Origin: Saprospiraceae bacterium
GTDB taxonomy: Bacteria; Bacteroidota; Bacteroidia; Chitinophagales; Saprospiraceae
Length of the DNA stretch: 64,000 bases
Direction: 5' to 3'
Assembly: GCA_019638455.1 (NCBI GenBank)
Contig: JAHBTU010000001.1
Coordinates: 1,007,501-1,071,500 of the forward strand
Below the pieces are notes generated by a model. The model ran no database searches, was not told where the DNA came from, and worked only from the letters and a program-made list of their open reading frames with translations. The translations under genes and the position numbers were made by a program. Below, piece by piece: positions 34,238 through 42,570 of the stretch (within the stretch, counting starts at the first letter, position 1; every line of letters begins with the position of its first letter).

Positions 34238-34969
34238 TCAGAATTTTTGGTCAATCACATAAGGCAACATGGCACGCCATGTGGGCCAGTCGTGTCGCAT
34301 GTCTGGCCCCCACACATCGAGGTCGTGGCCGATGCCTTTGGAGGAGAGAATGCCTGCCAAATTGCGCGAAGCCTCAGGGTCTTCGTAGTCGCCAGAGCCA
34401 CTCAGAATGTGGATGTGCCCACTTTTGCGCAGCAGATAGAGCAAATGCTCATCGTTCAGGTTGGGCAAATAGTGGCAGGGCGAATTGAAATAAACATCTT
34501 CGTCGTAATAGCCCTTGGTGTATGAGGTCAAATCATACACACCCGACATGGCTATCGTGCCTTGAATCAAGTCGGGGCGACGGAAAAAAAGATTGGCAGC
34601 GTGCAAAGCGCCCAGCGATGCCCCACTCGTGATGATGGACGTGTTTTCGCTCGTGTGTGTCCGAATGAAAGGCACTACCTCATTTTCCACATAAGCATTG
34701 AATTGCTGGTGTCTGATGGCCTTGTGGCGCGGGTGCATCCGGTTGTTGAGCCATGCTTCAGAGTTGATGCTGTTGATGGAAAAAACTTTGACTTTCCCTG
34801 CATCAATGTAGGGCTCAAGCGCCCCAATCAAGTGGAATCGCTCGTATTCCAGATAATCTGCGGCGGCGGTAGGCAGCAGCAAGAGTGCAAAGCCAAAGTG
34901 CCCGTACATGGCTATTTCCATGTTTTTGTTGAGGCGGGGGCTAAACCATTGGTGGATTTCTCGATTCAT
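34238..34969 (-). CDS. Esterase family protein
   Basis: 243 residues without a signal peptide. The start MNREIHQWFSPRLNKNMEI matches the usual N-terminus of cytoplasmic esterase-D-like proteins; an in-frame ATG two codons upstream is equally possible. SIITSGASLGALHAANL carries the nucleophile, HILSGSGDYEDP the acid, and GPDMRHDWPTWR the histidine. First gene of the two-esterase unit; the -7 element is at 35030-35023 on the minus strand. Confidence 0.82.
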   Translation of the reverse strand: MNREIHQWFSPRLNKNMEIAMYGHFGFALLLLPTAAADYLEYERFHLIGALEPYIDAGKVKVFSINSINSEAWLNNRMHPRHKAIRHQQFNAYVENEVVPFIRTHTSENTSIITSGASLGALHAANLFFRRPDLIQGTIAMSGVYDLTSYTKGYYDEDVYFNSPCHYLPNLNDEHLLYLLRKSGHIHILSGSGDYEDPEASRNLAGILSSKGIGHDLDVWGPDMRHDWPTWRAMLPYVIDQKF

Positions 34970-35022
34970 GTGCAATGTAAAAAGTTGATTCGAAGGTTTG
35001 ATTTGTTCTGAACGTAGTCCGG

Positions 35023-35030
35023 CAAATGTA
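35023..35030 (-). promoter_or_regulatory. -7 element of the esterase pair
   Basis: Minus-strand TACATTTG (exact TAnnTTTG), 53 bases before the first esterase start. Its -33 region would abut the palindrome at 35057-35088. Confidence 0.5.
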
Positions 35031-35056
35031 GAAAAAGAATTTTCAGAGAAAAATAA

Positions 35057-35088
35057 ACATTTTGTTTTTGTATTTTAAAACAAAATGT
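35057..35088. promoter_or_regulatory. Operator-like perfect inverted repeat between divergent genes
   Basis: ACATTTTGTTTT at 35057-35068 and AAAACAAAATGT at 35077-35088 are exact inverted copies, eight bases apart. The repeat covers a TTTG -33 box (35067-35070) and the 19-base spacer leading to AATCTTTG (35090-35097), a one-mismatch -7 element for the VOC gene. A dimeric repressor bound here would block the VOC promoter and could also affect the divergent esterase promoter. No regulator gene is adjacent. Confidence 0.6.
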
Positions 35089-35177
35089 AAATCTTTGTGC
35101 CGTCTTGGCTCAACCGCCCTTTTGTAGGGGGTACAGCCCTTGAAAGGCAATTTTTCACCACTAAAAAATTTTTTTCT

Positions 35178-35555
35178 ATGGAATTCAAAAACGCCATCAG
35201 CTGGTTTGAAATACCAGTTGTCAACTTCGCCCGCGCAAAAACCTTTTACCAAAAAATCCTCGACTTCACCATGGAGGAAATGGAGATGGGAGGCATCCGC
35301 ATGGGTATGTTGCCACACGACCGCGAGAACGGCGGTGTGGGCGGTGCGATTTGTTTCGGGGAGGGCTACGCGCCATCTGGCGAGAATGGTGTGAAAATTT
35401 ACTTGACCGCAGGCAAAGACCTTGATGATGTCCTGAATCGCGTGGAAAATGCTGGCGGCAAAGTGATACTGCCCAAAACGGAAATTGCACCAGACATGGG
35501 GCATTTTGCTTTCTTCGCCGATACAGAAGGCAATGTGTTGGGGCTTTATTCGTAG
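35178..35555 (+). CDS. VOC family protein (glyoxalase/bleomycin-resistance-like)
   Basis: 125 residues, a single vicinal-oxygen-chelate module of paired beta-alpha-beta-beta-beta units. MEFKNAISWFEIPVVNFARAKTFYQKIL and GHFAFFADTEGNVLGLYS are the start and end typical of the family (often annotated as glyoxalase or PhnB-like). Metal ligands cannot be assigned with certainty; Glu/His in the first and last strands are candidates. ATG 35178 follows an A-rich tract; the longer frame upstream is non-conserved. Regulated, on sequence evidence, by the inverted repeat at 35057-35088. Confidence 0.88.
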   Translation: MEFKNAISWFEIPVVNFARAKTFYQKILDFTMEEMEMGGIRMGMLPHDRENGGVGGAICFGEGYAPSGENGVKIYLTAGKDLDDVLNRVENAGGKVILPKTEIAPDMGHFAFFADTEGNVLGLYS

Positions 35556-35584
35556 AAGGCGCTGACCCGCGTGATTTAAAGTTT

Positions 35585-35650
35585 GCCACAAAGTCGCGGA
35601 GGCGCAAGGTTTTGGGAAACAATGTCTTAATGGCTTTGCGGCTTTGTGGC
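35585..35650. repeat. Intergenic palindrome between VOC and tilS
   Basis: GCCACAAAGTCGC at 35585-35597 faces GCGGCTTTGTGGC at 35638-35650 with one mismatch. The arms resemble those of the palindrome at 50366-50416 (GCCACGAAGGCGC). The genes on either side converge, so it may terminate both. The rest of 35556-35773 shows no gene. Confidence 0.65.
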
Positions 35651-35773
35651 GACCTTGATAAACTTCGCGCAGCCAAATTGGGGCATGGCTAAAAGCGCAA
35701 TTTGCTAAAAATCAGGGAGAGCGAACATGGTGAACTGGCAAATCCTAGCGAATCAAGGTATAAATTCAGTTAG

Positions 35774-37114
35774 TCACCCCCTAACAAATGCGATTTTGAG
35801 TAAATTTTTGGTGGTCTCACTCACCCTGAAACGCTCGTCGAGCCGATAACCCACTACCCAGACGATGGCACCGTCCCCATTTTCGAGCACCAGGGCTTTT
35901 TCTTTGTCAAAGCGCGACAGCTTCAGGTTGGTAAACAAGTCTTGCAATTTTTGGCTGCCCCCACCCATGCCAAACGGCTGAAAAACATCGCCCTGTTGCC
36001 ATGAGCGCAGATGTAACGGGTACCTCAATTTCTCGGCATCCACCACGATTGCTTCTTTTCCATCGGGCAAATTAGAGGTGTCGAAAACGGTGGTCAAAAT
36101 CATGCGACCTCTCTCTGCGACGCTCACCATCAAGTCGTCTTGATAAATGGTGTGGCTTTCGACAGCTGGATGGAGAGAGTCGGTCAGCATAATCATGTTG
36201 CGGTCGTTGAGCAACCGCCAGCCAGTTGTGGACCGAATCTCGAGACCAATGTGGGAGAGATTTTCGGCTATTTGGCGGGTCTGCTCCTCGGTGAAGCCTT
36301 GTTTTTTCAGCAATGCTCGCAAGGCGAGGTGAGGCGAAGGAAGCAGCGAAAGTTTGTGTTTGTCAATGTGAAACACTCTTTCTCCATCTTCTTTTTCTTG
36401 AAAAAAGTAGCGCCACAGCAAAAAATGCAGGTTGTCATCGGTCTCGCGCAAACGGGTCAGATTGCGTGCTGCCGTGCCCAAAAAATTTGGGTTGAGTTCC
36501 TCCAACAAGGGGATGACACGGTGGCGCAGAAAATTGCGGGCATAGTCCTCGGTGGCGTTGCTGGCATCTTCCCTCCAAGAAATGCCTTGGACTTCGGCAT
36601 AAGCTTCCAATTCCAAACGCGACGCGAAAAGCAACGGACGAATCACGCGCCCCGTCTTGGTCGCTATACCTTTTAGACCACCTAACCCTGTGCCTCGCAC
36701 AAAATTGAACAAGGCAGTCTCCACCGAATCGTTCAAGTGATGGGCTGTGGCTACGCTGGCGAATCCATTCTCCGCGATGACTTCGCGGAACCATTCGTAA
36801 CGCAGCTCGCGTGCGGCCATTTGGGTCGAAAGCCCGTACTGCGCTGCGTACTTATCCGTTTCAAAACGCCTTGAAAAAAATGGAACGCCCCAGCCCTCCG
36901 CAAGCGTCCGCACAAACTGCTCATCGCTGTCAGATGCCTCACCCCTCAATTGGAAGTTGCAGTGTGCAATGCCAAACGGCCATTGCGCCGTGTGAAACAA
37001 GTGCGCCATCACCGTCGAGTCAAGACCTCCGCTCACGGCCAACAGGGTCGGCCTCGATTCGTCGAGCAAGTGTTCGGAGCGGGCAAAGGCCTGGAAACGT
37101 TCGAGCAGATTCAT
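35774..37114 (-). CDS. tilS: tRNA(Ile)-lysidine synthase
   Basis: 446 residues; converts the wobble C of the CAT-anticodon isoleucine tRNA to lysidine, an essential reaction. LLAVSGGLDSTVMAHL is the PP-loop (SGGxDS, residues 28-33), followed by HCNFQLRGEASDSDEQFV and ATAHHLNDSVETALFNFVRGTGLGGLKG, the ATP/tRNA site of TilS; the C-terminal TilS domain (RSWQQGDVFQPFGMGGGSQKLQDLF) is present. A -7 element TACCTTTG lies on the minus strand at 37126-37119, only four bases before the ATG. Confidence 0.95.
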   Translation of the reverse strand: MNLLERFQAFARSEHLLDESRPTLLAVSGGLDSTVMAHLFHTAQWPFGIAHCNFQLRGEASDSDEQFVRTLAEGWGVPFFSRRFETDKYAAQYGLSTQMAARELRYEWFREVIAENGFASVATAHHLNDSVETALFNFVRGTGLGGLKGIATKTGRVIRPLLFASRLELEAYAEVQGISWREDASNATEDYARNFLRHRVIPLLEELNPNFLGTAARNLTRLRETDDNLHFLLWRYFFQEKEDGERVFHIDKHKLSLLPSPHLALRALLKKQGFTEEQTRQIAENLSHIGLEIRSTTGWRLLNDRNMIMLTDSLHPAVESHTIYQDDLMVSVAERGRMILTTVFDTSNLPDGKEAIVVDAEKLRYPLHLRSWQQGDVFQPFGMGGGSQKLQDLFTNLKLSRFDKEKALVLENGDGAIVWVVGYRLDERFRVSETTKNLLKIAFVRG

Positions 37115-37118
37115 TGCT

Positions 37119-37126
37119 CAAAGGTA
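37119..37126 (-). promoter_or_regulatory. -7 element four bases before tilS
   Basis: Minus-strand TACCTTTG (exact TAnnTTTG), then AGCA, then ATG. Implies a leaderless mRNA. Confidence 0.5.
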
Positions 37127-37254
37127 GGCGGGAATCGCTTTTTCTTATTCTTGCTCTCATTGAATGTTGAGTTCACCGCAAAGAGGCTGTTTACTGTGTG
37201 CGTTTGATTCAGAAAATGCGACGTAAATTTACCACCGCAAAGACAACCCTGCAT

Positions 37255-37434
37255 TATACCCAGATAAAAGAGGATTTGAACCTGCCCGTTGGCAAGGCAG
37301 GGATTTCCTTGATTGATTTGCATGATTTCCAAAGGATTGCGAGCACCGTTCGTTCAAAACCACCTTGTCAGACCCTGTACTCAGGGGCTTGCCCGGCCAA
37401 GTGAAGCGGACGGGGCTGATTTGCGTTGACTATA
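37255..37434. repeat. Dispersed repeat, copy C (180 bp, longest)
   Basis: Begins TATACCCAGATAAAAGAGG and ends GTTGACTATA; both ends carry TATA, either as part of the element or as a four-base target duplication. It contains all segments found in copies A and B. No credible protein is encoded on either strand, although one plus-strand frame is open (QIKEDLNLPVGKAGISLIDL). It occupies most of the 455-base gap between tilS and porP/sprF; the remainder of the gap shows nothing else. Confidence 0.9.
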
Positions 37435-37569
37435 TCCCTGCCCTAATGAGCCGTCAGACCGGACAAATTTGCAGGACAAATGTTTTTGGCAAGGCTTTGG
37501 CTAATGCAGAGCGTCTGATAATCCTTCGCCTCCCCCACCTCGGTTTCACTTCAACAGTGTAGATAAACC

Positions 37570-38556
37570 ATGAGGAAATTTTTACTGCTGCCGCTTTTAG
37601 GTTTGCTTTTGGCTTGCCACCATGCATCGGGACAACAAGACCCGATGTTCACCAACTATTTTTTCAACAGCCTGATTTTCAATCCCGCAGTGGCTGGAAC
37701 AAATAACCATCTGACCGCTCATCTCATTCATCGCTCGCAATGGCTTGGCTTGGAAGGTGCGCCCACGACACAATCACTGAGCGTCCATTCGCCCATGAAA
37801 AACGAACGAGTGGGTGTCGGCCTGAGTTTGGTGAATGACAAAATCGGCGCGAGTGGCACGTTCGACCTCAACGCCGCTTACGCTTATCATTTTTCAGTAG
37901 GGAAAAAGATGAAGCTGTCCATTGGGCTTCAAGCGGGTTTGACCAATTGGCGCGGCACCTGGTCGAAACTCCTGTTGGAAGACAGGACGGACGATGTGTT
38001 CAGCGAAAACCTAAATGTTTGGAAACCCAACTTCGGGACGGGGCTTTTTTTGCATGGCGAGCGTTTTTTTGCCGGTTTGGGTTGCCCCCGGCTGCTGGAG
38101 CATGACCTGCGAGCCAATGACGGCAATGCCAGCGTCAACGCCCAAAATTACCGTCACTACTACTCCATCATCGGCGCGGCTTTCCCGCTCGGCAGCGAGT
38201 TGGTGGTATTCCGCCCATCAGCCCTGTTGAAAACAACTGGTTTGTTCAGCAAGATGAAGGACAATCAGCAGGCACTTGGCGCTCCTACAGCTTTGGACGT
38301 GAACGCTTCGTTTTTCTTTCACAAAATGCTTTGGGTGGGCCTTGCCTATCGCACGGCACTCGAACTGAGCAACTCGTCGAACGACTCCGCCGACCTCTGG
38401 ACTGCCCTGTATTTTCGCAACGGGCTTCGCCTCGGCGCGTCCTACGATTTGCCTCTGAGCAAGCTCAACAAAGTCAATAATGGCTCGTTTGAGTTGATGG
38501 CTGGGTATGAATTTGACATTAAGGTAAAGCGTGTGACCTCTCCGCGTTATTTTTAG
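37570..38556 (+). CDS. PorP/SprF family type IX secretion membrane protein
   Basis: 328 residues with a signal peptide. QQDPMFTNYFFNSLIFNPAVAGT is the family hallmark, followed by repeated outer-membrane beta strands (LGLEGAPTTQSLSVHSPMKN, GLSLVNDKIGASGTFDLNAAYAY) and a C-terminal strand ending in YF. Members are outer-membrane barrels of T9SS and gliding machinery, used for the export or anchoring of cargo. The next gene, an OmpA/PD40 protein, starts 44 bases downstream; this pair is a standard Bacteroidota unit. Confidence 0.93.
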   Translation: MRKFLLLPLLGLLLACHHASGQQDPMFTNYFFNSLIFNPAVAGTNNHLTAHLIHRSQWLGLEGAPTTQSLSVHSPMKNERVGVGLSLVNDKIGASGTFDLNAAYAYHFSVGKKMKLSIGLQAGLTNWRGTWSKLLLEDRTDDVFSENLNVWKPNFGTGLFLHGERFFAGLGCPRLLEHDLRANDGNASVNAQNYRHYYSIIGAAFPLGSELVVFRPSALLKTTGLFSKMKDNQQALGAPTALDVNASFFFHKMLWVGLAYRTALELSNSSNDSADLWTALYFRNGLRLGASYDLPLSKLNKVNNGSFELMAGYEFDIKVKRVTSPRYF

Positions 38557-38600
38557 TCAAAAGCCCTCCTTTCTTGAGCGTATAACCTATCAACCGATAC

Positions 38601-41033
38601 ATGAACTACAAGAACATTCTCACGAGTCTTTTTTTGGTGCTGAGCACTAGCCTCTCCGCGCAGAACTTTTTGCTAAAACAAGCAAACGACGCGATGCGCG
38701 ACCTTGACTATATGACCGCCATTTTGCTGTATCAGCAGGTGTTGGAAAAAGACAAGCACCCGGAGGCGCTCATCAACATCGCCGAGTGTTATCGCAAAAT
38801 CAACGACAAACAAAACGCCGAATTCTGGTATGCCAGAGTGGTGCAACTGCCCAGTGCCAAGCCAATCCACAAGCTCTACTACGGAATGATGCTGCAAGCC
38901 AATGGCAAATGCGAAGTGGCTAAGGCATGGCTCAACCAGTACGTCAAGGACGTGCCAGACGACGCTCGCGGGCAGCACTTGGCTCGTGCCTGTGAGATAG
39001 AGGAAGAATTGAAAAGCAAAAGCAGGGGAGTTTACGTCATCAACCCCATGCCTTTCAACTCAAACTTGGACGATTTCGCACCAGTCATTATTGGTGATAA
39101 AATTGTTTTTGCCAGCGACCGCACGCAGACAGGCCCGGTGAAACGCACCAATATGTGGACGGGCAGCCCCTTTGCGGAACTTTACGCAGTGTCATTCAAA
39201 ATGAAAGGCGCCACGCCCGGCAACTTCCAATACGGCGAGGCAGAAAAGTTCTCAAAAAACATCAGCACAAAATTTCACGAGGCAGCAGCAGCTCTTTCGC
39301 CCGACGGGAGAACCATTTTTTTTACTCGAAACAATTTTTCGCAAGGCAGCACCGGAAAAAGCGACGAAGGGCTGGTGAAATTGAAAATCTACGCGGCGCA
39401 GTCCGACGGTCAAGGCGGCTGGCACAACGAGACGGAACTGCCTTTCAACTCCAATGAGTACAACGTGGCACACCCCACCATGAGCGCCGACGGTCAGCGC
39501 CTCTACTTTTCCAGCAATATGCCCGGCGGCTATGGGGGCATGGACCTCTATGTGAGCACATTGGAAAATGGCGTGTGGGGACCTCCCATCAACCTCGGCC
39601 CAGTGGTGAACACCGAAGGCAACGAAATTTTCCCCTATATAGACCCCAACAACCGCCTCTATTTTGCTTCCAATGGGCATATCGGTCTGGGCGGCCTCGA
39701 CATCTACTACTCCACACCAGCCTCCAACAGTGGCGACTCGTGGAACTTCCCGGTCAATCTCGGCTACCCCATCAACACAAACGCCGACGACTTCGGCATC
39801 ACGTTTGGCAAAGACCTTACATGGGGTTTTTTTACCTCCGACCGCGACGGCGGGGCTGGCCGCGACGACGTTTATGGGTTCCTGAAAAGCGCAGCCTCCT
39901 TCGAAGTATACGTTTATGATAGCAACACTAAATTGCCTGTCAGCGGCGCAACAGTCGTCAACAGCAAGACGGGTCTGACCATGACCACCGGGCCTGACGG
40001 AAAAATCGCCTTTGATATGCGAGCCGCCGAATGCGCCGATTTCACGGTGGAAAAAAAGAATTATGAGGCGGCTTCCAAAAGCGGATGCGGCGACCCATCC
40101 AATCCAAACGCCATCACCCGCATCGAAATCCCGATTGCCAAGCAACTGAACCTCTACCTGCAAGGCATCGTGTTCGATATGACCGATGGCTACCCGGCGG
40201 AGGACGCGCGTGTTATCCTTACAAACAATTGTGGCAAAGAAATACCCGAAGCCGTCTTTACAGGTTCCGACGGGCGTTACAAATTCAAATTAGACAAAGA
40301 ATGTTGCTACACGGTGCGGGCGGTCAAAAATGGATTTATCGCGGGCACAGCTGACCGCATTTGCACAAATGGACTGACTAAAAACTCAACCTTGAAATCA
40401 AATCTCACCCTGCAACCCTATCTGGATGGCGAGGGCTTTATCGTTGCTGGCAAAGAGAGCAAACCCAATTTCAATCACGTTAGCGGCTTGTACGAAAACC
40501 GAGACGGCACCCCCGCCAGCTTTGTGATTGGAAATGGTTTGGAAGTCCGGAATGGCATCTTGTTCGACAATGGGGCGCCCAGCAAACCCGAACGAGCGAC
40601 ATGGGAGCGCGGAAAGGAAGGTTTTCTCGTGCACCTATATTATGATTACGGCCAATCCAACGTGAACGACGAATCCTTGCCAGAACTGGAAAAGCTGCGC
40701 AAAACCTTGCAAGAAAACCCCGACCTGCAAGTAGAGATTTCTTCGCATACTGATTCGAGAGGCTCCGATGAATACAACCTCGACCTTTCTCAACGCCGTG
40801 CGGATTGGGTGGTAAGTTGGCTCGTTCGACAAGGAATCGCACGAGAGCGGCTTGTCGGGAAAGGCTACGGCGAAAGCAAACTCGTCAACCGATGCAAGGA
40901 CAACATCCCGTGTTCCGAAACCGAACATCAACTCAACCGGCGCACCGAGTTTCGCGTCACGGGAACGGGTGTGACCATTTCACAGCCCAAACCAAACCTG
41001 AAGGCTGGACCATGCGATGGATGCCCCTTTTAG
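38601..41033 (+). CDS. OmpA family protein with TPR, PD40 and CarboxypepD-like domains
   Basis: 810 residues with a signal peptide. Order: TPR-like repeats (25-135, EALINIAECYRKINDKQNAEFWYARV); PD40/WD40-like propeller (about 140-430, KFHEAAAALSPDGRTIFFTRNNF, HPTMSADGQRLYFSSNMPGGYGG); carboxypeptidase-regulatory-like beta sandwiches (435-600, KLPVSGATVVNSKTGLTMTT); and a C-terminal OmpA peptidoglycan-binding domain (about 670-800, ISSHTDSRGSDEYNLDLSQRRADWV). This is the usual partner of PorP/SprF and ties the T9SS-associated complex to the cell wall. 33 bases separate it from the small lipoprotein gene. Confidence 0.93.
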   Translation: MNYKNILTSLFLVLSTSLSAQNFLLKQANDAMRDLDYMTAILLYQQVLEKDKHPEALINIAECYRKINDKQNAEFWYARVVQLPSAKPIHKLYYGMMLQANGKCEVAKAWLNQYVKDVPDDARGQHLARACEIEEELKSKSRGVYVINPMPFNSNLDDFAPVIIGDKIVFASDRTQTGPVKRTNMWTGSPFAELYAVSFKMKGATPGNFQYGEAEKFSKNISTKFHEAAAALSPDGRTIFFTRNNFSQGSTGKSDEGLVKLKIYAAQSDGQGGWHNETELPFNSNEYNVAHPTMSADGQRLYFSSNMPGGYGGMDLYVSTLENGVWGPPINLGPVVNTEGNEIFPYIDPNNRLYFASNGHIGLGGLDIYYSTPASNSGDSWNFPVNLGYPINTNADDFGITFGKDLTWGFFTSDRDGGAGRDDVYGFLKSAASFEVYVYDSNTKLPVSGATVVNSKTGLTMTTGPDGKIAFDMRAAECADFTVEKKNYEAASKSGCGDPSNPNAITRIEIPIAKQLNLYLQGIVFDMTDGYPAEDARVILTNNCGKEIPEAVFTGSDGRYKFKLDKECCYTVRAVKNGFIAGTADRICTNGLTKNSTLKSNLTLQPYLDGEGFIVAGKESKPNFNHVSGLYENRDGTPASFVIGNGLEVRNGILFDNGAPSKPERATWERGKEGFLVHLYYDYGQSNVNDESLPELEKLRKTLQENPDLQVEISSHTDSRGSDEYNLDLSQRRADWVVSWLVRQGIARERLVGKGYGESKLVNRCKDNIPCSETEHQLNRRTEFRVTGTGVTISQPKPNLKAGPCDGCPF

Positions 41034-41065
41034 GTCGGAAGATTGTTCACCAACCTTATTATATT

Positions 41066-41446
41066 ATGAAACAGGTACTTCTTCTCGCACTCCTAATGAC
41101 CGCTTTGAGTTGTACCTCACAAAATCCCAAGCACAAGGTTGCCCTCGAAGGGCGTGCGTTCAAAATCGAGAATTACACAGGCGGGAAACTTGACGGCATC
41201 GAAACGATGACGTTCAAGAACGGAATGGTCGAAAACGACGAGTGCGTCAAGTGGGGCTTCGCTCCCGGCGCTTACACCAGCGACGACGACGGAAATTTCA
41301 AATTCACGCTCCTAAGCGAGCAGGAAGGCAAGATGGAATGGGAAGGCCAAGTCGCTGGCACCGCTGTCAGCGGCAAAATGGTCTGGACAAAAGCAGGGCA
41401 AGACGACATACACTACACTTTCAAAGGGGAGGAAATCAAAAATTGA
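41066..41446 (+). CDS. Small lipoprotein of unknown function
   Basis: 126 residues. MKQVLLLALLMTALSCTSQN is a lipoprotein signal with cysteine 16 in the lipobox (TALSC). The mature part alternates short strands and ends in HYTFKGEEIKN; it resembles lipocalin-like domain proteins in composition but shows no assignable motif. It probably lies in the membrane-facing periplasm, and may be transcribed with the OmpA gene. A strong bidirectional hairpin follows. Confidence 0.72.
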   Translation: MKQVLLLALLMTALSCTSQNPKHKVALEGRAFKIENYTGGKLDGIETMTFKNGMVENDECVKWGFAPGAYTSDDDGNFKFTLLSEQEGKMEWEGQVAGTAVSGKMVWTKAGQDDIHYTFKGEEIKN

Positions 41447-41464
41447 GCAAATGCTTGGCCTGCC

Positions 41465-41501
41465 TAAAAAATGCCCGCCGGGATATTTTCCCGGCGGGCA
41501 T
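41465..41501 (-). terminator. Bidirectional intrinsic terminator
   Basis: ATGCCCGCCGGG at 41471-41482 is exactly complementary to CCCGGCGGGCAT at 41490-41501, loop seven bases. On the minus strand it is followed by six T (from AAAAAA at 41465-41470), so it ends the Fe-S carrier gene; on the plus strand it also closes the small lipoprotein gene. Confidence 0.9.
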
Positions 41502-41530
41502 CGTGCATCATTAGTCAATTGTTTGGCGAC

Positions 41531-41890
41531 TCAAGCAGAGAACGAAGTCCCGCACCCGCAAGTAGAAGAAGCGTTCGGGTTGTTGAACGTGAAGCCACGA
41601 TTCTCCAAGCCGTTCAAAAAATCAACTTCCATCCCGAGCAGATAAATCGCGTGAGCCTTGTTCATAACGACGCGAACACCGTTGGCTTCAAAAATATCGT
41701 CGTTGTCCTTCGGCAGGTCGAAGCCCAAAACGTAGGAGAAGCCAGAGCACCCCCCACCTTTCACACCTACGCGCAAGCAGTATTCGGAGGGTATGCTTTC
41801 CTGTTGGCGAATATTGTTGAGTTGTTCGACGGCCCCTTCGGTAAGAAAAATAGGAGCCGAGACCGTTGGAGCATCAAGCAAAGTTTCCAT
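41531..41890 (-). CDS. A-type iron-sulfur cluster carrier (HesB/IscA/SufA family)
   Basis: 119 residues from the second of two tandem ATGs. The three cluster-binding cysteines of the family are present: GGCSGFSY (Cys48) and the C-terminal CGCGTSF (Cys111 and Cys113). It accepts Fe-S clusters from a scaffold and delivers them to apo-proteins. No isc or suf operon is adjacent, so it is a stand-alone carrier (ErpA-like). A -7 element TAATTTTG lies on the minus strand at 41923-41916, just ahead of it. Confidence 0.93.
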   Translation of the reverse strand: METLLDAPTVSAPIFLTEGAVEQLNNIRQQESIPSEYCLRVGVKGGGCSGFSYVLGFDLPKDNDDIFEANGVRVVMNKAHAIYLLGMEVDFLNGLENRGFTFNNPNASSTCGCGTSFSA

Positions 41891-41915
41891 CAAAACATAT
41901 TGAATTTAGTGGCAG

Positions 41916-41923
41916 CAAAATTA
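41916..41923 (-). promoter_or_regulatory. -7 element of the Fe-S carrier gene
   Basis: Minus-strand TAATTTTG matches TAnnTTTG and precedes the start by 25 bases. Confidence 0.45.
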
Positions 41924-41969
41924 CGCTGACAAAACGAAAACAAGACAAAAATGTTTAGCCCCCACCAAC

Positions 41970-41977
41970 TACCTTTG
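41970..41977 (+). promoter_or_regulatory. -7 element upstream of the 174-residue membrane protein
   Basis: TACCTTTG exact match, 68 bases before ATG 42046. Confidence 0.5.
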
Positions 41978-42045
41978 CCGCCCTTTAAAAAACGAACCTG
42001 AGCGAACAACGCAACGGGTTCGCGCAATCCAACCCTCTTCTGATT

Positions 42046-42570
42046 ATGGAAATGTTTTTGGAACTCCTGAAATACACCATTCCCGGGCTGGTCGTATTTG
42101 TCACTGCCTACTATTTGCTAAAGCTGTACTTGGACGACAGACTGCGTTACGAGATGAGCAAACAACGCAACGAAACCCTGAAAATCACCCTCCCCTTGCG
42201 GCTACAGGCCTACGAACGGCTCACCCTGCTGTGCGACCGGGCAAATATCCCCAACACTTTGCTGCGCATACGAATGCCCGGCATGACCGTGAACGAACTG
42301 CGCGGGGCGCTGATGCTCGCCGTGAGCCAAGAGTTCGACCACAATACCTCACAACAACTATATGTGTCGGATACCCTTTGGCAAATCATCACACTCGCCA
42401 AAAACGACACGCTTCAAACGGTCGCTCAAACTGCTGCCGAACTTGACCCAAAGGCGGATGCTGAATTATTGGTGAACGCCCTGCTCCATGTGATAGACGA
42501 ACAGCAAGGAGCCACCATGCTACAAAAAGCTTTGGTCGCCATAAGAACGGAAGCAGGTCAGTTGTTTTGA
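42046..42570 (+). CDS. Single-pass membrane protein of unknown function
   Basis: 174 residues. One N-terminal membrane helix (about 9-27, YTIPGLVVFVTAYYLLKLYL) is followed by a charged segment (DDRLRYEMSKQRNETLKITLPLRLQAYERL) and a cytoplasmic helical domain (ALMLAVSQEFDHNTSQQLYVS, GATMLQKALVAIRTEAGQLF). This layout recurs as a conserved hypothetical in Bacteroidota; I know no function. It is monocistronic between iscA-like and dnaA. Confidence 0.75.
   Translation: MEMFLELLKYTIPGLVVFVTAYYLLKLYLDDRLRYEMSKQRNETLKITLPLRLQAYERLTLLCDRANIPNTLLRIRMPGMTVNELRGALMLAVSQEFDHNTSQQLYVSDTLWQIITLAKNDTLQTVAQTAAELDPKADAELLVNALLHVIDEQQGATMLQKALVAIRTEAGQLF

Noticed and set aside
39252..40163. 303-codon open frame on the minus strand
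   Set aside because: Antisense to the OmpA/PD40 gene.
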